Shown here piece after piece: positions 59,293 through 64,000 of a stretch of DNA of 64,000 nt. The DNA lies in contig NZ_FNAM01000024.1 of the NCBI RefSeq assembly GCF_900101845.1, positions 25,961 to 89,960 on the forward strand. The letters are read 5' to 3'. Made by a program: the position numbers and the translations under genes. Every line of letters begins with the position of its first letter. Positions within the stretch are counted from its first letter, which is position 1. The stretch is from Sporomusa acidovorans (lineage in GTDB: Bacteria > Bacillota > Negativicutes > Sporomusales > Sporomusaceae). The notes below the pieces were generated by a model. It had not been told where the DNA came from, did no database searches, and saw only the letters and a program-made list of their open reading frames with translations.

Positions 59293-59317
59293 TTATCTAT
59301 CTCCCCCATCATTTAAA

Positions 59318-59776
59318 TTACCGCCCCTTACTCGCCTCCGCTTTATTAACGCCGATTGCGTTCAACATCTTATCAGCAACCCCGTCATTACTGACAACAG
59401 GCGCCGGCTGTTGTTGAGTATTTTCAGGCTTAACCGTAGTAGCGTAATACGCATTTTTGGGTACAACCATTCCCAGTTCTTTGGTCGCATATTCTTCAAT
59501 ACGTTGCGGGGATTTAAGTTTGGCAATATCCAGACGCAAGAGTTCATTTTCTTTTTCCATTTTAGCTACTTGGCTTTTGGCCTTAACTAAATCATAACCC
59601 GCCTGAACAATCGCGGCACTCTGAATGGTTGTAACCGCAGCCATGACGGCAGCAATAACTACCAGTGTCAGGCACTTAATACGGAGCCGTTTATCCGCTT
59701 TTCGTACAATCTTAGGCGCAGGGGATGCGGTTCTCTGCTCGTACTCATGAACCTCTTGTTTTTTATGTACTAACAT
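59318..59776 (-). CDS. ftsL: FtsL-type cell division protein
   Basis: 152 residues. Basic cytosolic N-terminus, one membrane helix (about 33-58, CLTLVVIAAVMAAVTTIQSAA) and a leucine-zipper coiled coil (KSQVAKMEKENELLRLDIAKLKS) followed by RIEEYATKELGMVVP. Divisome scaffold. Low sequence identity across the family, but order rsmH-ftsL-PBP supports it. Confidence 0.88.
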   Translation of the reverse strand: MLVHKKQEVHEYEQRTASPAPKIVRKADKRLRIKCLTLVVIAAVMAAVTTIQSAAIVQAGYDLVKAKSQVAKMEKENELLRLDIAKLKSPQRIEEYATKELGMVVPKNAYYATTVKPENTQQQPAPVVSNDGVADKMLNAIGVNKAEASKGR

Positions 59777-59814
59777 TTTTATTGTTCCTCCTCACTATTT
59801 AGAACAATTTGACA

Positions 59815-60756
59815 CTATAACTTTTCCGCCAGCCGCAGCTTGGCACTGCGAGCCCGGGGATTGTGTTCCAACTCATCTGCAGATGGCAATACCGGTTTTT
59901 TTACTACTTTTATTTTGGGCTTTGTATGGCAAACACAAACCGGTAGTTGCGGTGGACAAGTACAGGTTTTAGACAGTTCGTTTAGCGTTTGTTTGGCAAT
60001 CCGGTCTTCCAGCGAATGAAAAGTAATGATACCAATACGTCCCCCCGGCTTCAATTTTTCCACTGCGGCCAAAAAGGCATCCCGTAAAATTCCCAATTCA
60101 TTATTAACCTCAATACGAATGGCTTGAAACGTCCGCTTGGCAGGATGCGGCCCATCCTTGCGCGCGCCTTTGGGAATAGCTTTTTTAATGATATCGACAA
60201 GTTGCCCGGTCGTAGTAATCCCGCCGTCGACTCTGTTCTCGACAATAAATTTTGCAATTCTTTTTGCCCACCGTTCTTCGCCGTAATGGGCAATCAGATC
60301 GGCAAGCTGCTTCTCGTCATAGGTATTCACCACATCAAAAGCTGAAAACTTTGCATCCGGATTCATCCGCATATCAAGCGGCGCGTCCTGCATATAAGAA
60401 AATCCCCTGTCGGCAACATCCAGTTGGTGGGAAGATACTCCTAAATCAAACAATATACCATCCACTTGACCGGTTTCCAACCGGTCAAGCACGAGAGTCA
60501 AATTACTGAAATTATCTTGCACAATGCTTATCCGGCAGGCAGCGGCTGACAATCGTTCCCGGCCGGCGTGAATGGCTGCGGGATCCTGGTCAATACCAAC
60601 CAACCATCCCTGGGGCGCCAAACGCGCAGCTAAAGCGGCCGCGTGACCGCCCCCTCCTAACGTGCAATCTACATAGATACCCTGCGGATTGGAAAAAATC
60701 CCGTCAATACTTTCTTCTAAAAGGACACTGGTATGTTCAAATTCAAAATTCTGCAT
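59815..60756 (-). CDS. rsmH: 16S rRNA (cytosine(1402)-N(4))-methyltransferase RsmH
   Basis: 313 residues. [13 protein letters not shown], the SAM site [30 protein letters not shown] and [15 protein letters not shown]. The [12 protein letters not shown] segment lies near the C-terminus. Also called MraW; second gene of the dcw cluster. Confidence 0.97.
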   Translation of the reverse strand: MQNFEFEHTSVLLEESIDGIFSNPQGIYVDCTLGGGGHAAALAARLAPQGWLVGIDQDPAAIHAGRERLSAAACRISIVQDNFSNLTLVLDRLETGQVDGILFDLGVSSHQLDVADRGFSYMQDAPLDMRMNPDAKFSAFDVVNTYDEKQLADLIAHYGEERWAKRIAKFIVENRVDGGITTTGQLVDIIKKAIPKGARKDGPHPAKRTFQAIRIEVNNELGILRDAFLAAVEKLKPGGRIGIITFHSLEDRIAKQTLNELSKTCTCPPQLPVCVCHTKPKIKVVKKPVLPSADELEHNPRARSAKLRLAEKL

Positions 60757-60780
60757 CTTTTAACCACTCGTTTCGGTAAA

Positions 60781-61212
60781 TTAAATTCCCAAATCAGCAA
60801 GGTTTTCAGCGATTTCGGCAACAGTAGGACTGACTTTAAGATTATATTCATCCCAAGCATTCTTGTTCCAGACTTCAATCCGCGTGGATACGCCTATGAC
60901 TGCCACATCTTTATCTAACCGTGCATGCTCGCGCAAATTTGGCGGTAACAGCACTCTTCCTTGTTTATCACATTCCAGTTCTGCGGCACCAGAAAAGAAA
61001 AAGCGAACAAAAGCTCTTGCTTCCGGTTTGGCTAACGGCAGTTTTTTGAGTTTTTCTTCTAGGATGGCCCACTCATTGCGGGTATATACAAATAAACAAT
61101 TATCCAATCCTTTGGTGGCAATAAACATTTCCCCCAGTTCTTCACGAAACTTAGCCGGGAAAATCAGCCGTCCTTTATTATCAATTGTATGGAAATATTC
61201 TCCCATAAACAC
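60781..61212 (-). CDS. mraZ: Transcriptional regulator MraZ
   Basis: 143 residues starting [16 protein letters not shown] from GTG 61212, 8 nt after GGTGGTG; the internal ATG at 61206 sits too far from it. Two AbrB/SpoVT-like halves, each with a DxxGR motif ([24 protein letters not shown]). Binds repeats upstream of its own gene and controls the dcw operon; such repeats are seen at 61244-61267. Confidence 0.95.
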   Translation of the reverse strand: MFMGEYFHTIDNKGRLIFPAKFREELGEMFIATKGLDNCLFVYTRNEWAILEEKLKKLPLAKPEARAFVRFFFSGAAELECDKQGRVLLPPNLREHARLDKDVAVIGVSTRIEVWNKNAWDEYNLKVSPTVAEIAENLADLGI

Positions 61213-61243
61213 GGCTGAGTCACCACCATTTGCAAGAATTCAT

Positions 61244-61267
61244 CCACTTTACACCACTATACACCAC
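61244..61267 (-). promoter_or_regulatory. MraZ box: three GTGG repeats at 10-bp spacing
   Basis: CCAC on the plus strand occurs at 61244, 61254 and 61264, reading GTGGN-N5-GTGGN-N5-GTGG on the minus strand just upstream of mraZ. The 5-bp repeats separated by 5 bp match the arrangement of known MraZ operators (TGGGN in E. coli). Confidence 0.65.
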
Positions 61268-61290
61268 TTTTTAGTCTATTCTTGGTAAAA

Positions 61291-61321
61291 AAAAAAAATC
61301 CTGCCTAAAACTTGCAGGATT
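61291..61321 (-). terminator. Terminator after polysaccharide deacetylase gene
   Basis: AATCCTGC (61297-61304) pairs with GCAGGATT (61314-61321), followed on the minus strand by a run of about ten T. It insulates mraZ from the deacetylase-lgt side. Confidence 0.9.
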
Positions 61322-61358
61322 CTAAAAAAACCAAAAATTGGACTTAAGTCCTAGTTAT

Positions 61359-62189
61359 TTAATTTCGTATCAAGCCAAAGCGCTCGAGGATTGGCGCCGC
61401 ATTCAGCCTGACAAAAAAACTGCGGAAAGTATGCTGTCCCCTAAAGATCGGTATTCGTTCCAAGGCGTAGGGGTTGCTTTCTGCTCCTGCCTGACCATAA
61501 CGAATGGTGAAAGCTGCTTTATAGCCTGCCTGTTTAACCATCTCTTCAACCTGGGAATTATAAGCGCCTGTAGGATAGGCAAAATATCGCGTTTTCGTTC
61601 CCAAGCGGTACTCGATCTCTTTACGGGAATCAATTAGCTCCGCCATAGCCTGTTCACGCGGAAGCTTGTTAAGAGGAATATGCGATACTGTATGTGAACC
61701 AAAAACAAAGCCATCCTGCTGCATTGTTTGTACCTGTTCCCAGGTCATGAAACGCTCATCATGGCCTACCAGGTTAGTAACTAAAAATATCGTAGCTGTA
61801 AAACCATATTTTTTCATAACAGGATACGCATTGGTATAATTATCCAGGTAGCCATCATCAAATGTAATGATAATTGGCTTTTCCGGCAATTCGCGATCAT
61901 GATTCAGATAGGCCATAAGTTGATCAGGCGTAATTGTTGTAAAACCGTTTTTTGCTAAATAGGCCATCTGTTCTTCGAATTCTTGCGGTGAAACCGACAA
62001 CGCATGATAAAAGTTATCCACCTTGTGATAATTTAAGATCGGAACGTCTGCAAGCGAACTATTTGCAGCACGGTTACTGTCGCGCCCCGCCACCACAGCC
62101 GTAGTCCTCATTACCGATGACGACAAGATTACAAGAAATATAAGACCAATAATAAGAAAACATCCCTGACGTCGGCTTATGCGAATCAC
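61359..62189 (-). CDS. Polysaccharide deacetylase family protein (CE4)
   Basis: 276 residues with an N-terminal signal/anchor (about 10-30). NodB-type motifs: metal-binding TFDDGY and HTVSHIPL, and YPTGAYN. Likely removes acetyl groups from envelope glycans outside the cytosolic membrane. Precise substrate unknown. Lies 19 nt after lgt. Confidence 0.9.
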   Translation of the reverse strand: MIRISRRQGCFLIIGLIFLVILSSSVMRTTAVVAGRDSNRAANSSLADVPILNYHKVDNFYHALSVSPQEFEEQMAYLAKNGFTTITPDQLMAYLNHDRELPEKPIIITFDDGYLDNYTNAYPVMKKYGFTATIFLVTNLVGHDERFMTWEQVQTMQQDGFVFGSHTVSHIPLNKLPREQAMAELIDSRKEIEYRLGTKTRYFAYPTGAYNSQVEEMVKQAGYKAAFTIRYGQAGAESNPYALERIPIFRGQHTFRSFFVRLNAAPILERFGLIRN

Positions 62190-62208
62190 CCTCTTGCCTC
62201 CCTATAAC

Positions 62209-63036
62209 CTAAAATTTCGCTGTCTTTATGAAGTTCCTCCCTATTACCAACAATCCGGTTATGAACATGGCAGTAATACTAACCACCTGCGCTAATCGCC
62301 AGCCGCCGATCGTTTCACTATCAAGCCGCAAACCCTCAATAACAAAACGGCCTGCAGAATACAAGAAAAGATAAAATAAAAATAAACTGCCTGGCGCTAA
62401 TTTATTCGGTCTTTTCACAATCAGCCAGTTCAGTGCAAAAAGTATGCTAAATACAAATAAGTCCCAGCAAAATTCATAAAGAAAAATCGGATGGAAAAAA
62501 TCAAATTGCTCGTAACCTGGCGGCCGGTATATATAATCAATATAGATGCCCCAGGGAGCATCTGTCGGATAACCAAAAGCATCCTGATTAATAAAGTTGC
62601 CCCACTGGCCGATACCCTGCCCCAGAATAAGCCCCGGCGCAACAATATCGCCCCAGCGCCAAAAAGAATTCCTTGTAGCTCGTGAATACAACCAGATTGT
62701 CAGAATAACCCCGATAATCGCACCATGTACGGCCAGCCCCCCATGGCTAAGTTGTAAAATTTCGCCGGGACTCTCTGCATAGATTTCCCAATTGACAGCA
62801 ACATAATATAATCTGGCGCCTACCAAGCCCACAGGTATACTATACAATGTTAAGTCCAAAAATTTATCAGAATTTTCACGGTGCAACCGGACATTGTACC
62901 AATTAATAGCAACTGCCACAATAATAGCAGTTGCTAGAATGATTCCAAACCAGCTAAAATTAAACATTCCTATAGAAAAAGCGATTTTTCCCATGAAAGC
63001 TCCTAATTGCAGATAAATTTCTGATATAAAGTACAT
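62209..63036 (-). CDS. lgt: Prolipoprotein diacylglyceryl transferase
   Basis: 275 residues, seven membrane helices. Signature GARLYYVAVNW, HGGLAVHGAIIG and GQWGNFINQDAFG are those of Lgt. Transfers diacylglyceryl from phosphatidylglycerol to the lipobox Cys of prolipoproteins. Divergent from the DUF1858 gene. Confidence 0.95.
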   Translation of the reverse strand: MYFISEIYLQLGAFMGKIAFSIGMFNFSWFGIILATAIIVAVAINWYNVRLHRENSDKFLDLTLYSIPVGLVGARLYYVAVNWEIYAESPGEILQLSHGGLAVHGAIIGVILTIWLYSRATRNSFWRWGDIVAPGLILGQGIGQWGNFINQDAFGYPTDAPWGIYIDYIYRPPGYEQFDFFHPIFLYEFCWDLFVFSILFALNWLIVKRPNKLAPGSLFLFYLFLYSAGRFVIEGLRLDSETIGGWRLAQVVSITAMFITGLLVIGRNFIKTAKF

Positions 63037-63053
63037 AAAAAAAGTATCGTAGG

Positions 63054-63070
63054 CGATAATAGTATTATCG
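63054..63070. promoter_or_regulatory. 17-bp palindrome between lgt and DUF1858 gene
   Basis: CGATAATA (63054-63061), one base, then TATTATCG (63063-63070), a perfect dyad just upstream of both divergent promoters. It resembles iron-type GATAAT boxes but with a 3-nt rather than 1-nt centre, so no regulator is named. Confidence 0.35.
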
Positions 63071-63100
63071 TATCTGCCTTCTCTAATTTATAATAAAGTC

Positions 63101-63130
63101 ATGACAAATATTAGTCAAGTATGCTATAAT
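63101..63130 (+). promoter_or_regulatory. Promoter of DUF1858 gene
   Basis: ATGACA (-35, five of six to TTGACA) at 63101-63106 and TATAAT at 63125-63130 with an 18-bp spacer; the -10 is preceded by TGC, an extended -10. Confidence 0.65.
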
Positions 63131-63178
63131 AAATTGTCTTGCCAGCATATTCCATACTGAACTGAAGGAGGTTTTTAA

Positions 63179-63376
63179 ATGACCATTACCAAAGAAATGA
63201 GCATTACTGAGGTCGTCCAGCAATATCCTCAAACTGTTCAAGTATTTCGTAACTACGGCATGGGCTGCTTAGGTTGCGCTGCCGCCCGTTTCGAAAACAT
63301 CGAACAAGGCGCAGCTGCTCATGGTATTGATATAGTCGGACTGATTAATGCCTTGAATGAAGCGGTAAATGCATAA
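63179..63376 (+). CDS. DUF1858-domain small protein
   Basis: 65 residues, AAGGAGG site 8 nt before ATG. MSITEVVQQYPQTVQVFRNYGMGCLGCAAARFENIEQGAAAHGID matches the DUF1858 helical domain with its CxxC, thought to bind metal or a cluster. Related to the N-terminal domain of hybrid-cluster and ScdA/RIC repair proteins. Function unknown. Confidence 0.9.
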   Translation: MTITKEMSITEVVQQYPQTVQVFRNYGMGCLGCAAARFENIEQGAAAHGIDIVGLINALNEAVNA

Positions 63377-63438
63377 GAACGAAAAAAACAGGGCCTTGAG
63401 CCCAATGTCATTAAGTTAACGCATAGGGCATGAATCCC

Positions 63439-63480
63439 AAAAAGAACCGAGTACAGAAAAAGCGTACCCGGTTCTTTTTT
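63439..63480 (+). terminator. Terminator near IS left end
   Basis: AAAAAGAACCG-a-GTAC (63439-63454) pairs with GTAC-c-CGGTTCTTTTT, then further T. It would stop transcription entering the transposase from the DUF1858 side, a common IS feature. Confidence 0.75.
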
Positions 63481-63559
63481 TAATGTAAAAAAGGTTGACA
63501 AATAGACGAAAATGTGCGGCGAAGCCCCTTGAATGAATACATTTTGGGAGGTTTCGCTC

Positions 63560-64000
63560 ATGAATTTTTCTGAAAGCGTGAAACAGGTATTGTTGGAAAA
63601 AATACAGGAGATGGCAGCCTGTCCTGAACCGTTTGTACGCAATCCAGGCAGTGATTTTACAAGAAAGCGAAAACTCGATTTTGAAACAACCATGCGGTGT
63701 CTGATTGCAATGGAAAGCGGTAGCCTGAAAAAAGAACTATTGGAACTTTTCCATTACAATCCTGACACTGCGACGGCATCGGCCTTTAACCAGCAGCGTG
63801 AAAAGATACTGCCGGAAGCGTTGGAATTTCTTTTTTTGGAGTTTAGCAAAGCTTTTGCGGAATATCAAACATACCGCGGATATCGATTGCTCGCCTGTGA
63901 CGGTACAGACTTGAACATCGCACGAAATCCAAGTGACCAGGAAAATTATTTTCAGTCAAATCACGGAGAAAAGGACTTTAATCAACTCCATCTAAACGCT
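63560..64000 (+). CDS. IS4-family transposase, 5' part
   Basis: 147 codons from ATG 63560 behind GGGAGG, open to the window edge. SVKQVLLEKIQEMAACPEPF start, helical DNA-binding region, and the first catalytic Asp of the DDE nuclease at D114 (LLACDGTDLNIARNP). The rest is beyond the edge, so intactness is unknown. Confidence 0.85.
   Translation, partial: MNFSESVKQVLLEKIQEMAACPEPFVRNPGSDFTRKRKLDFETTMRCLIAMESGSLKKELLELFHYNPDTATASAFNQQREKILPEALEFLFLEFSKAFAEYQTYRGYRLLACDGTDLNIARNPSDQENYFQSNHGEKDFNQLHLNA

Larger units (their letters stand above)
63390..64000 (+). mobile_element. IS4-family insertion element, left end, cut by window edge
   Basis: The element begins about 63390 (GGGCCTTGAGCCC and a CAATGTCATTAAGTTAA stretch resembling IS4-group ends). 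An outward-blocking hairpin at 63439-63480 and the transposase follow. The right end and any target duplication lie outside the window, so the exact left boundary is uncertain. Confidence 0.7.

Noticed and set aside
63319..63693. 124-codon minus-strand frame
   Set aside because: Antisense to the DUF1858 end, the IS terminator and the transposase start; no ribosome site or motif.

Overview
The window looks like chromosome from an endospore-forming member of the Bacillota, most likely Negativicutes (Sporomusaceae-like). It carries spoIIGA-sigE-sigG, spoIIR, a ylmC/ymxH-type gene and a spoVD-type PBP beside the cell-division cluster, and MurE has the DNPR motif of meso-diaminopimelate-adding enzymes. 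The family placement is inferred from gene content; there is no 16S gene. No tRNA, rRNA or CRISPR array was seen.

Layout. (1) 1-9.3 kb is an accessory region. It holds a cut DUF1737-like gene, a DUF1016/YhcG PDDEXK nuclease, three copies of a 200-275 bp intergenic repeat, GGGGACGG-type REP-like palindromes, a tiny holin-like type I toxin with a probable antisense RNA, and a two-gene operon. That operon encodes a nitrilase-fold protein (E80-K165-C204 triad) and a 1212-residue Rad50/SMC-like ATPase with a CPLC zinc hook. It is the best candidate for an undescribed, probably defence-related, system. (2) 9.3-22 kb is housekeeping on the minus strand: rlmD-type methyltransferase, Lon-family protease, CPBP protease, then pcrA-ligA-gatC-gatA-gatB. 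LigA carries two unusual insertions. (3) 22-24.7 kb is a selenium-linked set (DUF3343, TusA-like, YedE-type transporter) with a divergent LysR regulator. (4) 24.8-28.3 kb has a radical-SAM DNA-repair-type pair, a TtcA-like ATPase and a small exported protein. (5) 28.3-33.3 kb has a divergent polysaccharide deacetylase and an orphan chemosensory module (MCP, STAS, CheY-like, CheX-like with an N-terminal repeat domain). Three 11-bp-spaced PhoP/PhoB-like repeats lie in the divergent promoter region. (6) 33.4-37.6 kb has YajQ, then a beta-keto acid cleavage enzyme and class III aminotransferase with a divergent LysR. (7) 37.7-41.2 kb is the sporulation block. (8) 41.4-61.2 kb is a nearly complete dcw cluster on the minus strand: mraZ, rsmH, ftsL, spoVD-type PBP, murE, murF, mraY, murD, ftsW/spoVE, murG, murC, murA, ddl, ftsQ, DUF881, sbp, ftsA, ftsZ. 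murB is absent. (9) 61.3-64 kb has a polysaccharide deacetylase, lgt, a DUF1858 gene and the 5' part of an IS4-family element running off the edge.

The dcw genes make and polymerise lipid II at the septum. Internal terminators after ddl, sbp and ftsZ split the cluster into several transcription units. Three GTGG repeats at 10-bp spacing upstream of mraZ look like the MraZ autoregulatory box. The sporulation genes follow in the order usual for clostridia.
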